Assembly (NCBI RefSeq): GCF_008386575.1
Contig: NZ_VUOA01000021.1
Coordinates: 62,001 to 126,000 of the forward strand
Length of the DNA: 64,000 nt
Source: Salinarimonas soli
GTDB taxonomy: Bacteria; Pseudomonadota; Alphaproteobacteria; Rhizobiales; Beijerinckiaceae
Direction of reading: 5' to 3'
Position 1 is the stretch's first letter. The number at the start of each line of letters is the position of its first letter. The position numbers and the translations under genes are program-made. The notes under the pieces were generated by a model. The model saw nothing but the letters and a program-made list of their open reading frames with translations. It did no database searches and was not told the origin of the DNA. Shown piece by piece: positions 1-8,400 of this stretch.

Positions 1-138
1 GGCGAGCGTCGGCGGGCGGGCCAGCGTCACGGTGTTGACCACCGCGAGGTCGCGCAGGCAGGCGCGGAAATCCTCGTAGGCGATCCCCTCCTCGTCCATC
101 AGCTCAGGCTGGGTGCTGCGCGACGCGAAGTCCGGCAT
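1..138 (-). CDS. Methyltransferase N-terminus (cut by window edge)
   Basis: Only the first 46 residues lie in the window, starting MPDFASRSTQPELMDEEG at the ATG whose complement ends at 138. The reading frame is open to the window edge. The gene sits 6 bp downstream of the type III polyketide synthase and on the same strand, so the two are probably cotranscribed. In related bacteria a SAM-dependent methyltransferase commonly follows this synthase, and the start (an acidic lead-in, then a helix and VVNTVTLARPP) fits such a protein. The SAM-binding motif lies outside the window, so the family is an inference from context. Confidence 0.5.
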   Translation of the reverse strand, partial: MPDFASRSTQPELMDEEGIAYEDFRACLRDLAVVNTVTLARPPTLA

Positions 139-144
139 CCCACC

Positions 145-1227
145 TCACCCCGTCAGCCGGAAGCGGAAGGTCTCGGCGACGAGGCCCGGGCCGAAGGCCA
201 TGCCGAAGCCCTCCGCCGCGCCCTTCACGGTGCGCATCATGCGGTCGAGGACGAACATCACGGTGGCCGACGACATGTTGCCGAAATCGGCGAGCACGCC
301 GCGCGACCAGCGCAGCTTCTCCGGGTCGAGCTCCAGGCCCTGCTCCACCGCGTCGAGGACGGTGCGGCCGCCCGCATGCACGGCCCAAAGATCGAAGTCG
401 TGCTTCGTCTGGCCCCGGAAGATTCCGCTCTCGTCGTTGAGCGCCGCCTCGTGGCGCAGGGCGCGCTGGATCTGGGACGGGACGTCGCCCGACAGGTGCA
501 TGTCGAAGCCCTGGTCGCCGATGTCCCAGGTGATGAGCCCCTGCGTCCCGGGGATGGTCTTGGCCCGGAAGTCCTTGAGCGCCACGCCGGCCGGCTCGGC
601 CGTGACCAGGGTCGCGGCGCAGCCGTCGCCGAACAGGAGCGAGCTGAGGCTGCGCTCCAGGTCGGGGGTCTCCTGCATATGGAGCGTGCAGAGCTCCAGG
701 TTGATCACGAGCACTTTCGCCTCGGGCTCGGAGCGCACGATGTGGTGGGCGACCTTCAAGGCGTTGACGGCGGCCGAGCATCCCATGAAGCCCACCTGCG
801 TGCGCTCCAGATCCGCCCGCAGCCCGAGCCGCTCCTGGAGCTGCTGGTCGACGCCCGGCGCCGAGAAGCCCGTGCAGGAGGCGACGACGAGATGGGTGAT
901 CTCGTCTCGCGCCGCCCCGAGGTCGAGGGCGTCCACCGCCCGCTCGGCGAGCTCGACGCCGTAGCGGGCGTAGCGGGCCATACGCGCGCCCGTGGTCGGG
1001 AACGCGCCGCGGCGCAGGAAGCCCTCGGTGTCGACGGCCTCCTCCATGGTCTCGCCCGGCTTGAGGAACGAGTAGCGGTGCTGGATCTCGGCCCGTTGCG
1101 CCATGCGGCGGAACAGGAGCTGCGAGCGCCGGTCGGGGAGGACGGAGTCGACGAACCGGATATAGGCCTCGTGCACGTCGTGGTCGGGGACGGCGGTCCC
1201 GATGCGGTTGATGTACGCGACGGTCAT
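145..1227 (-). CDS. Type III polyketide synthase (chalcone/alkylresorcinol synthase-like)
   Basis: A 360-residue thiolase-fold enzyme that would condense an acyl-CoA starter with malonyl-CoA units to an alkylpyrone or alkylresorcinol-like product in the cytoplasm. The catalytic triad of the family is visible: Cys150 in GFMGCSAAVNAL, His284 in WAVHAGGRT and Asn317 in FGNMSSATV. Length is normal. The ATG at 1227 (MTVAYINRIG) was chosen over an upstream in-frame start because homology begins there. A probable methyltransferase follows 6 bp downstream and may modify the product. Starter unit and product cannot be read from the sequence. Confidence 0.9.
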   Translation of the reverse strand: MTVAYINRIGTAVPDHDVHEAYIRFVDSVLPDRRSQLLFRRMAQRAEIQHRYSFLKPGETMEEAVDTEGFLRRGAFPTTGARMARYARYGVELAERAVDALDLGAARDEITHLVVASCTGFSAPGVDQQLQERLGLRADLERTQVGFMGCSAAVNALKVAHHIVRSEPEAKVLVINLELCTLHMQETPDLERSLSSLLFGDGCAATLVTAEPAGVALKDFRAKTIPGTQGLITWDIGDQGFDMHLSGDVPSQIQRALRHEAALNDESGIFRGQTKHDFDLWAVHAGGRTVLDAVEQGLELDPEKLRWSRGVLADFGNMSSATVMFVLDRMMRTVKGAAEGFGMAFGPGLVAETFRFRLTG

Positions 1228-1378
1228 GAACGCTCCGGCTCGATAGGGCAGAGAGACAACCGCGAAGCCTGCACATGGTTTGCCCCTGCGGGCCGATGGC
1301 GCACCCTTCTCGATAAGGAGCGCCTTGCGCGCAGCTCTTTGCGCAGCAGCTCCGTGCAATATGCCCGCACAGGCCCCC

Positions 1379-2110
1379 TCACCCCCGCTCGATCTCCCGC
1401 TTGGCGAGCGCCACGAAGCGCTGGGGCTGATAGCCCCGGATGTCCGGGTAGAGCAAGCCCAGCAGGTGCGGCGAGACGCCGAAGCGGTAGAGGGACTGGA
1501 CGAGGATCCAGTTCAGGAGCGTGCGCATCTCGCGCCCGTCGAAGCGGCGCGCGTCGGCCCAGATGCAGGGGTCGCGGATATAGACGCAGGGGCCCGCCGC
1601 CTCCAGCCGCCCCGAGAACTCGTAGTCGTGCATCACGGGCCAGGGCTTGTGCCCGCCGAGATCGCGATAGACCGAGGCGCGGGCGAAGATGCCGGTGTCG
1701 CCGTAATAGCGCTTCGTGATCCCCCGGCGGATGTCGTTGCCGGGCTCCAGGATCCGCGTGAACCAGGAGCGGGGCAGGAAGCGGATGAAGAACGCGCCAC
1801 CGGGGCAGCGGGGATCCTCCATGGCGCGCAGGATGGCGTCGCGGGCGCGGGGCGGCAGGCGGGCGTCCGCGTGCAGGAAGAGGAGGACGTCGCCCGTGGC
1901 CGCGCCGGCGCCGGCGAGGAGCTGCGGCCCCCTGCCCTTGCGCTGCGACTGCACCACGACCGCCCCGGCGTGGCGGGCCTCCTCGCCCGTGCCGTCGGGG
2001 CTGCGGGCGTCGGCGACGATCACCTCGTCGGCGAAGGCGGCGGCGCAGGCGACCGCGTCGGCGATCAGGGGAGCCTCGTTCCAGGCGGGGATGACGACGG
2101 AGAGCTTCAT
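1379..2110 (-). CDS. Family 2 glycosyltransferase, TIGR04283-like
   Basis: A 243-residue GT-A fold glycosyltransferase. It starts MKLSVVIPAWNEA, carries the nucleotide-binding DARSPDGT motif, the metal-binding stretch FLHADARLP, and MHDYEFSGRLE in the acceptor half. The pattern matches the small TIGR04283 group of bacterial GT2 enzymes, several of which lie near arsenosugar or radical-SAM genes; no such genes are visible here. An alternative GTG start at 2158 would add 16 residues. It lies upstream of the polyketide synthase on the same strand with a 151-bp gap, so it could be in the same unit, but this is not certain. The donor and acceptor are unknown. Confidence 0.8.
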   Translation of the reverse strand: MKLSVVIPAWNEAPLIADAVACAAAFADEVIVADARSPDGTGEEARHAGAVVVQSQRKGRGPQLLAGAGAATGDVLLFLHADARLPPRARDAILRAMEDPRCPGGAFFIRFLPRSWFTRILEPGNDIRRGITKRYYGDTGIFARASVYRDLGGHKPWPVMHDYEFSGRLEAAGPCVYIRDPCIWADARRFDGREMRTLLNWILVQSLYRFGVSPHLLGLLYPDIRGYQPQRFVALAKREIERG

Positions 2111-2208
2111 GGCCCCGTCGACGCCGTGCGAGGCGGAAAGTTGCGCGGGAACGGTCACGATAGGGTGGCGTTAGAGCCGCACCCCTCGAAGATCCGGAGA
2201 CCGATCCC

Positions 2209-4479
2209 ATGGCCGATCAGGATGGCGCAGGCCTGAGGATTCAGGTCGCCAATGCGAGGCCCGAGGATGCCGGCCGCGGGGTCGCCCGCATCAGCCAGGC
2301 GGTGATGACGGATCTCGGCCTGTCCGAGGGGGACGCGGTCGAGATCATCGGGCGGCGCCACACCACCGCGATCGCGGTGCGCCCCTACAGCGAGGACGAG
2401 GGGCTCCAGCTCGTGCGCCTCGACGGCCTGCAGCGCGCCAATGCGGGGGTCGGCTCCGGCGACCACGTGGAGATCAAGCGCGCCGAGGCGAGGCCCGCCA
2501 CCCGCGTGGTCTTCGCCCCCGCGCAGAAGAACCTGCGCCTGCAAGGGTCGGGCGACGCGCTTCGCCGCACGTTCTACCGCCGCCCCCTCGTCGCGGGCGA
2601 CGTGGTCTCGACCTCGGTGCACCAGCGCCCGGCCATGGACCGGCGCATGCCGGAGGAGCTCCGAGGGCTATTCGACAAGCCGGCCTACGGGCTCCAGGAG
2701 ATCCGCCTCGTGGTGGTCCAGACCTCCCCGAAGGGCATCGTCCAGGTAACGGCCGAGACGGAGGTGGAGCTGCGGCCGCAATACGAGGAGCCCAAGGAGA
2801 CGCGCCGGGCCGACGTCACCTACGACGACATCGGGGGGCTGGGCGACACGGTCGACCAAGTGCGCGAGATGGTGGAGCTGCCGCTTCGCCATCCGGAGCT
2901 CTTCCAGCGGCTCGGCATCGACCCGCCGAAGGGCGTGCTGCTCTACGGCCCGCCCGGCACCGGCAAGACGCTTCTGGCCCGGGCGGTGGCCAACGAGTGC
3001 GAGGCGCAGTTCTACCACATCGCCGGCCCCGAGATCATGGGCAAGCATTACGGCGAGTCCGAGCAGCGCCTGCGCGACGTGTTCACCGAGGCGCAGCGCA
3101 ACGCGCCGTCCATCATCTTCATCGACGAGATCGACTCCATCGCGCCTAAGCGCGAGAACGTGCAGGGCGAGGTGGAGCGGCGCATCGTGGCGCAGCTCCT
3201 CACCCTCATGGACGGGCTCGAGCCGCGCCAGAACATCGTCGTCATGGGCGCCACCAACCGGCGCGAGGCCATCGACGAGGCCCTGCGCCGCCCGGGCCGC
3301 TTCGACCGCGAGATCATCATCGGGGTGCCCGACCAGGACGGGCGGCGCGAGGTGCTCGCCATCCACACCCGCGGCATGCCGCTCACCGAGGACGTCGACC
3401 TCGACGAGGTGGCGCGGGTCACCTACGGCTTCGTCGGCGCCGACCTCTCGGCGCTCGCCCGCGAGGCTGCCATGGAGCGCCTGCGCAAGATCCTGCCCGA
3501 CATCAACCTCAAGGACGGCATCCCGGCGGACGTCCTGGAGAGCCTGCGCGTCTCCCGCGAGGACTTCCTGGGCGCCTTGAAGCGCGTCCAGCCCTCGGCC
3601 CTGCGCGAGATCATGATCCAGGTGCCCAACGTCACCTGGGACGACATCGGCGGCCTCACGGAGGTGCGCACGCGGCTTCGCGAAGGCATCGAGCTCCCGC
3701 TGAAGAACCCGGACGCGTTCCGGCGCATCGGCATCCGCCCCGCCAAGGGCTTCCTGCTGTTCGGCCCGCCCGGCACCGGCAAGACCCTCCTCGCCAAGGC
3801 GGTGGCGCGGGAGGCCCAGGCGAACTTCGTCGCGACGAAGTCCTCCGACCTGCTCTCGAAGTGGTACGGCGAATCCGAGCAGCAGGTGTCGCGCCTGTTC
3901 CAGCGGGCCCGGCAGGTGGCTCCCACGGTCATCTTCATCGACGAGCTCGACAGCCTCGCTCCCGTGCGCGGCGGCGGCCTCGGCGAGCCCGCCGTCACGG
4001 AGCGGGTCGTCAACACGATCCTTGCCGAGATGGACGGCCTGGAGGAGTTGCAGGGCGTCGTCGTCATGGCGGCGACGAACCGCCCGACCCTCGTCGACCC
4101 GGCGCTCCTGCGCCCCGGCCGCTTCGACGAGCTGATCTACGTGCCCGTGCCCGACCAGGAGGGCCGCCGCCATATTCTCGGGATCCACACCAAGACCATG
4201 CCGCTCGCCGAAGACATCAGCCTCGACGAACTCGCCGAGCGCACGGCCCGCTACACGGGCGCCGATCTCGAGGACCTCACCCGCCGCGCCGGCCTCCTGG
4301 CGCTGCGCGAGTCCCTCGACAGCGACCGGGTCACGCGGGCGCATTTCGAGCAGGCCCTGAAGGAGACCCGCGCCTCCGTGACGCCGGAGATGGAGCGGGA
4401 CTACGAGGAGATGGTGCGCACCTTGAAGCAAGAGGGCCCGACGCGGCAGCGGGTGGGGTTCATCGGCGGCGGGGGGTGA
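2209..4479 (+). CDS. CDC48/VCP-family AAA ATPase (two AAA domains)
   Basis: A 756-residue protein unfoldase of the CDC48/p97/VAT family. It has an N-terminal double-psi beta-barrel and CDC48 domain 2 (about residues 8-190) and then two AAA modules. D1 has Walker A GPPGTGKT at 247-254 and Walker B with Asp306-Glu307. D2 has Walker A at 519-526 and Walker B with Asp578-Glu579. Both pore loops are aromatic (KHYGESE in D1, SKWYGESE in D2). The C-terminus RQRVGFIGGGG lacks the HbYX tail that docks some homologues on the proteasome. It would use ATP to extract or unfold proteins in the cytoplasm. It stands alone, divergent from the glycosyltransferase. The family is typical of archaea and eukaryotes and patchy in bacteria. 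Confidence 0.95.
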   Translation: MADQDGAGLRIQVANARPEDAGRGVARISQAVMTDLGLSEGDAVEIIGRRHTTAIAVRPYSEDEGLQLVRLDGLQRANAGVGSGDHVEIKRAEARPATRVVFAPAQKNLRLQGSGDALRRTFYRRPLVAGDVVSTSVHQRPAMDRRMPEELRGLFDKPAYGLQEIRLVVVQTSPKGIVQVTAETEVELRPQYEEPKETRRADVTYDDIGGLGDTVDQVREMVELPLRHPELFQRLGIDPPKGVLLYGPPGTGKTLLARAVANECEAQFYHIAGPEIMGKHYGESEQRLRDVFTEAQRNAPSIIFIDEIDSIAPKRENVQGEVERRIVAQLLTLMDGLEPRQNIVVMGATNRREAIDEALRRPGRFDREIIIGVPDQDGRREVLAIHTRGMPLTEDVDLDEVARVTYGFVGADLSALAREAAMERLRKILPDINLKDGIPADVLESLRVSREDFLGALKRVQPSALREIMIQVPNVTWDDIGGLTEVRTRLREGIELPLKNPDAFRRIGIRPAKGFLLFGPPGTGKTLLAKAVAREAQANFVATKSSDLLSKWYGESEQQVSRLFQRARQVAPTVIFIDELDSLAPVRGGGLGEPAVTERVVNTILAEMDGLEELQGVVVMAATNRPTLVDPALLRPGRFDELIYVPVPDQEGRRHILGIHTKTMPLAEDISLDELAERTARYTGADLEDLTRRAGLLALRESLDSDRVTRAHFEQALKETRASVTPEMERDYEEMVRTLKQEGPTRQRVGFIGGGG

Positions 4480-4559
4480 GGGCTTCGATCGGGGAGCGCT
4501 TGCTCGTCCGGTCGCGCGGCGAGGCATTCGCATCGCCGACCCCCCTCTGCCCGTGACCG

Positions 4560-4735
4560 GGCATCTCCCCCGCAAGGGGGGATAGAGCGCGCACGCCTGT
4601 CTCGCCAGAGTTCCAGAGGTGTGCGTCGCGGATGCCGGTAATCCCTCTCCCCCTTGCGGGGGAGAGATGGAGAGGAGGGTGCGGCGCGACAGCGCCGCCT
4701 CAACGAGACGACCGGGCGAGCGCGACCGTAAGCCC
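4560..4735. repeat. GC-rich palindromic intergenic repeat pair
   Basis: The stretch after the CDC48 stop holds two facing copies of one palindrome: CTCCCCCGCAAGGGGGGAT near 4566 and CTCCCCCTTGCGGGGGAGAG near 4645. The second is followed by a short hairpin, GGCGCGACAGCGCC. The same CCCTTGCGGGG core recurs at about 35.2 and 63.7 kb. It lies between convergent genes and may also end transcription. Confidence 0.75.
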
Positions 4736-4739
4736 CGCC

Positions 4740-5258
4740 CTACCGCTCCCGGACCCGCAGATTGTTCTGCACGTGCGCGACGCCCGAGACCGCTTCCGCG
4801 ATGTCCTCCGCGCGGCGCTTCTCGGGGCGGCTCGCGACATGGCCGGAGAGCGTGATCTCGCGGGACTGGACGGAGACCTCGATGTCGCTCGCGTCCACGT
4901 GCGGATCCTCGGTCAGGCGCTCGCTCACGTCCTCGCGGATGCGCTCGTCGGAGCGCTGGTAGCCCTTAGGACCGCGCCCGCGCTGGCTCGGCACGTCGCC
5001 GCGGTCGATGCGCTCGAAGACGCGGGCCGGGTCGAGGTCGGCATAGGCGTTGGCGTAGCCTTCGGCGCCGTAGCCGCCCGAGCCCATCACGTCGTGATAG
5101 TCGATGGCCGCGCCGCCCGTGCCGTAGCCGCCGCTGGAATCGCCGAGATAGCGATCGCGCCCTTCCTCGTCGGAGCTGCGGGCGAACTCGTCGCGGGCGT
5201 GGCCGCTATAGCGGTTCGTGTCGCGGTCTGGGCCCTTGTTGGGCTTGCGGTCGGCCAT
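4740..5258 (-). CDS. BON-domain protein (copy 1)
   Basis: A 172-residue protein with a low-complexity, charged and glycine-rich N-terminal half (about 1-95) and one C-terminal BON domain (about 100-172: SDERIREDVSERL, ITLSGHVASRPEK, VSGVAHVQNNLRV). No signal peptide is evident. BON domains bind membranes or carbohydrates and occur in osmotic-stress and envelope proteins; the exact role here is unknown. The last 75 residues are nearly identical in pattern to the next gene, which lies 58 bp upstream on the same strand, so the two are tandem paralogues. Confidence 0.85.
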   Translation of the reverse strand: MADRKPNKGPDRDTNRYSGHARDEFARSSDEEGRDRYLGDSSGGYGTGGAAIDYHDVMGSGGYGAEGYANAYADLDPARVFERIDRGDVPSQRGRGPKGYQRSDERIREDVSERLTEDPHVDASDIEVSVQSREITLSGHVASRPEKRRAEDIAEAVSGVAHVQNNLRVRER

Positions 5259-5316
5259 CGGGGTGCTCCGCCGTCGGGTTGCCGAGGAGAACGGGAGGCC
5301 CGCGGGCGCGGTTCCG

Positions 5317-5856
5317 TCAGCGCGGACGCGAACGGCCCGCGACCGAGTGGCCGCGACCCTCGTCGGGCTGGCGCTCCGGGGACATCTCCTCCTTGCCGAA
5401 GGCGGTGTTCTCGCGGACGCGCAGGTTGTTCTGCACGTGGCTCACCCCGGAGACGGCCTCGGCGATATCCTCCGAATGGCGCTTCTCCCAGCGGCTGCCG
5501 ACGGTGCCTTCCAGGGTGATCTCGCCCTCCTCGACCCGCACCTCGATGGCGCGGGCGTCGACATGCGGATCCTCCATGAGGCGGTCGCTGACGTCCTCCA
5601 GGATGCGCTCGTCGGAGCGCCGATACCCCTTGGGTCCCCGACCGCGATGGGGGCCGTCCGTGCGGTCGCCCGCATAGCCGTTGCCGCCGATGCTCTCGCG
5701 CCGGTCCCGCTCGCCGTGGACCGGGCCGCTCACATGACGATCCGCCTCGCCGCGCAGGCCTCCGCCATAGCCGCTCGTGCCGAAACCGCCGCCGCCATAG
5801 CCGGCGGGGCTGCCGGAATAGGGATCGTTGCGGCGGGGCTTGGTGTCGTCGGGCAT
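5317..5856 (-). CDS. BON-domain protein (copy 2)
   Basis: A 179-residue paralogue of the adjacent BON protein, starting MPDDTKPRRNDPYSG at 5856. The first half is glycine- and charge-rich and disordered-looking. The shared segment starts at GRGPKGYRRSDERI and ends VSGVSHVQNNLRVRE, followed by a short polar tail (NTAFGKEEMSPERQ) that copy 1 lacks. The longer reading frame upstream has no homology and overlaps the helicase gene, so it was rejected as the start. Both copies may respond to envelope or osmotic stress, but that is inferred only from the domain. Confidence 0.85.
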   Translation of the reverse strand: MPDDTKPRRNDPYSGSPAGYGGGGFGTSGYGGGLRGEADRHVSGPVHGERDRRESIGGNGYAGDRTDGPHRGRGPKGYRRSDERILEDVSDRLMEDPHVDARAIEVRVEEGEITLEGTVGSRWEKRHSEDIAEAVSGVSHVQNNLRVRENTAFGKEEMSPERQPDEGRGHSVAGRSRPR

Positions 5857-5944
5857 GGCTCGTCCTCGGGTTGGCGTGCGGTCAACTCGGGACGCGGGGA
5901 AGGGTTCGCCACGGGGCCGGTCGTCCCCGCAAGGGAGCACCCCG

Positions 5945-8176
5945 TCAGGCGTCCGGGAGCGCCCCGCCCTGCGTCCCCTCTTGGAGCCAAGCCCGCAGGC
6001 GCGACCAGCGCCCGCCTCCCCTGCCCCGCCCCACGGCGAGCCGCAGGGCCTCGCGGCTGCCCACCAGCACCACGAGGCGCTTGCCGCGGGTGAGCGCCGT
6101 GTAGAGGAGGTCGCGCCGCAGCATCGGGGCATGCGCCATGGCGAGCGGGATCACCACGGCGGGGTACTCCGAGCCCTGCGCCTTGTGGATCGTGGTGGCA
6201 TAGGCGAGCACCAGCTCGTCGAGCTCGCCAAAGGAATAGCTCACCTCGCGCCCCTCGAACGCCACGGAGAGCGCCCCCAGGTCGGCATCAAGGGAGGAGA
6301 CCACGCCGATGTCGCCGTTATAGACGTCGCGGTCGTAGTCGTTGACGATATGCATGACCTTGTCGCCCGGCCCGAAGGTCCAGCCGAAGCGCTCGATCGC
6401 CGCCGCGCCCGGCGGGTTGATGGCGCGCTGGAGCGCAAGGTTGAGCGAGCGCACGCCGAGCCCGCCCCGGTTCATAGGGGCCAGCACCTGGATGTCGGCG
6501 ACCGCGTCGAGTCCGAACCGGCCCGGGATGCGCTCGGTGACGAGCTGGATCACCTTGCGCATCCCGTCCTCGGGCGTGTCGGCGGGAACGAAGTAGAAGT
6601 CCGAGTCCGGCACGGGCTCCAGGTCCGGCACCTCGCCGCGGTTGACCGCGTGCGCGCTCGCGACGATGCGGCTGCCCGCGCCCTGGCGAAAGACCTCCCG
6701 CAGACGCACCACCGGCACGGCGCCCGACGCGATCACGTCGGCGAGCACCTGGCCCGGGCCGATGGAGGGCAGTTGGTCCACGTCGCCCACGAGCACGAGG
6801 GCCGCGTCCGCCGGCAGCGCACGCAGGAGCGAGTGCATGAGGCGCACGTCGATCATGGACATCTCGTCGACCACGAGCACGTCGCAGGGGAGCGGCGCGG
6901 TGGGGCCGCGGCGGAAGCCGCCGCCCAGCGCGTCGATCTCCAGGAGCCGGTGGATGGTCGAGGCGTCGAGGCCCGTGCTCTCGGACAGGCGCCTGGCCGC
7001 GCGGCCGGTCGGGGCGCAAAGCGCAATCTTCATGCCCTTGTCGGCGAGGAGGCCGAGCAGGGCGTCGAGAAGCGTGGTCTTGCCCACGCCCGGCCCGCCC
7101 GTGATCACGACCAGCTTGGAGCCCAGCGCCACCCGCAGCGCGTCGCGCTGGCTTGCCGCGAAGGTGAGGCCCGTGCGCGCCTGCGCCGCCGCGATGTCGG
7201 CATCCGCCTCCACCGCGCCCCAGGGCGGGACGCCGTGGCACAGGGCGAGCAGGCGATCGGCGGTGGCGCGCTCGGAGCCGTGCAGGCCCGCCAGGAACAG
7301 GAAGTCGCGTCCGTCGATCTCGTCCGCCACGAGATCGGGCGCCAGCCGCTCGATCGCGAGGGCCGCCGCGACGGGCGCGCCCGAGACGCCCAGGAGCGCC
7401 TCGGCGCGGGCCACGGCCTCGTCCACGGGCAGGCCGCAATGGCCCTCCTCCAGCGCCTCGACGAGGGTCTGGACGAGGCCCGCGCGAATGCGGTTCGGGT
7501 TCTCCCGGGCGATGCCGAGGCGCGCCGCGATGGCGTCGGCGCCATGGAAGCCGATGCCGCGCACGTCCCGCGCCAGCCGGTAGGGATCGGCCTCGATCAC
7601 ACGGACGGCGCCCGGGCCGTAGGTCTTGTAGATGCGCACGGCGCGGGCGGCGCTCAGGCCGTGGCCATGCAGGAACAGCACGATGCCGCGGATCGCCTGC
7701 TGCTCGGCGAAGGCCTCGACGATGCGCTGCGCCCGCCAGGGGCCCACGCCCTCGACGCGCCGCAGGGCCTCTGGCTCGCAGGTGATCACGTCGAGCACGC
7801 GCTCGCCGAACACGTCGACGAGGCGGCGGGCGCAGACGGGACCGATGCCGTGGATGAGGCCGGAGCCGAGATAGCGCTCCAGCCCTTCGGCGCTCGTCGG
7901 CGCCGTCACGGTCAGCGCCTCGGCGCGGAATTGGATGCCGTAGGCGGGATCGTTCACCCACGCGCCCGTCGCCTCGACCATCTCGCCCGCGTTCACGGCG
8001 GGCGCCTGGCCGACGAGGGTCGCGGGCTCGCGTACGCCGGAGAGCGCGACGCGCAGGACGCAGAAGCCCGTCTCGGGATTGTGGAAGGTCACCCGTTCCA
8101 CCGCGCCCGCGAGCGTCCCCGCTCCCGAGAGCGAGGCATCACCGTCGTCGTCTCGCGCGAGGGCGTAGGAACGCAT
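5945..8176 (-). CDS. RecD2-type ATP-dependent DNA helicase
   Basis: A 743-residue SF1B helicase of the RecD/TraA group (TIGR01448). An N-terminal OB-like segment (VERVTFHNPETGFCVLRV) is followed by tandem helix-hairpin-helix motifs, Walker A GGPGVGKTT near residue 365, the Walker B region VLVVDEMSMID, and the C-terminal motifs TTIHKAQGSEYPAV and LYTALTRGKRL. It would unwind DNA 5'-to-3' without RecBC and act in repair or replication restart. Length matches RecD2 rather than the shorter RecBCD subunit. ATG at 8176 (MRSYALARDDDG) was chosen because upstream codons run into the palindromic repeat. A probable annealing protein is encoded next upstream on the same strand. Confidence 0.9.
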   Translation of the reverse strand: MRSYALARDDDGDASLSGAGTLAGAVERVTFHNPETGFCVLRVALSGVREPATLVGQAPAVNAGEMVEATGAWVNDPAYGIQFRAEALTVTAPTSAEGLERYLGSGLIHGIGPVCARRLVDVFGERVLDVITCEPEALRRVEGVGPWRAQRIVEAFAEQQAIRGIVLFLHGHGLSAARAVRIYKTYGPGAVRVIEADPYRLARDVRGIGFHGADAIAARLGIARENPNRIRAGLVQTLVEALEEGHCGLPVDEAVARAEALLGVSGAPVAAALAIERLAPDLVADEIDGRDFLFLAGLHGSERATADRLLALCHGVPPWGAVEADADIAAAQARTGLTFAASQRDALRVALGSKLVVITGGPGVGKTTLLDALLGLLADKGMKIALCAPTGRAARRLSESTGLDASTIHRLLEIDALGGGFRRGPTAPLPCDVLVVDEMSMIDVRLMHSLLRALPADAALVLVGDVDQLPSIGPGQVLADVIASGAVPVVRLREVFRQGAGSRIVASAHAVNRGEVPDLEPVPDSDFYFVPADTPEDGMRKVIQLVTERIPGRFGLDAVADIQVLAPMNRGGLGVRSLNLALQRAINPPGAAAIERFGWTFGPGDKVMHIVNDYDRDVYNGDIGVVSSLDADLGALSVAFEGREVSYSFGELDELVLAYATTIHKAQGSEYPAVVIPLAMAHAPMLRRDLLYTALTRGKRLVVLVGSREALRLAVGRGRGGGRWSRLRAWLQEGTQGGALPDA

Positions 8177-8197
8177 GTTGTGTGGGTCGGGCCCTGA

Positions 8198-8396
8198 TCC
8201 CCTCTCCCCGCGGGCGGGGAGAGGGCCGCGCCTGCGGAACGGCAGGCGCGGCAAGCGAACGTAGGTGAGCGAGGGTGAGGGGGCCTGGACGGTGGAACTC
8301 CACCGTAAGGCGCCCCCTCACCCCCGGGCTGCCGCCCTCGCCTCAGCCCCCGGCCAGGGGGGCTGAGGCCCTCTCCCCGCGCGGCGGGGAGAGGAT
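8198..8396. repeat. Cluster of GC-rich palindromes
   Basis: Between the helicase and the next upstream gene lie at least three hairpins: CCTCTCCCCGCGGGCGGGGAGAGG-like at 8200, GCCGCGCCTGC/GCAGGCGCGGC around 8227-8253, and CTCAGCCCCC/GGGGGCTGAG followed by CTCTCCCCGCGCGGCGGGGAGAG at 8342-8395. They resemble the other intergenic repeats of the window and could stop transcription between the two genes. Confidence 0.7.
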
Positions 8397-8400
8397 GGGA

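Noticed and set aside
2668-4575. A 635-codon minus-strand frame
   Set aside because: Antisense to CDC48, with no motif or ribosome site; coding is clearly on the plus strand.
5828-8197. A 789-codon plus-strand frame
   Set aside because: Antisense to the RecD2-type helicase, whose motifs are complete.
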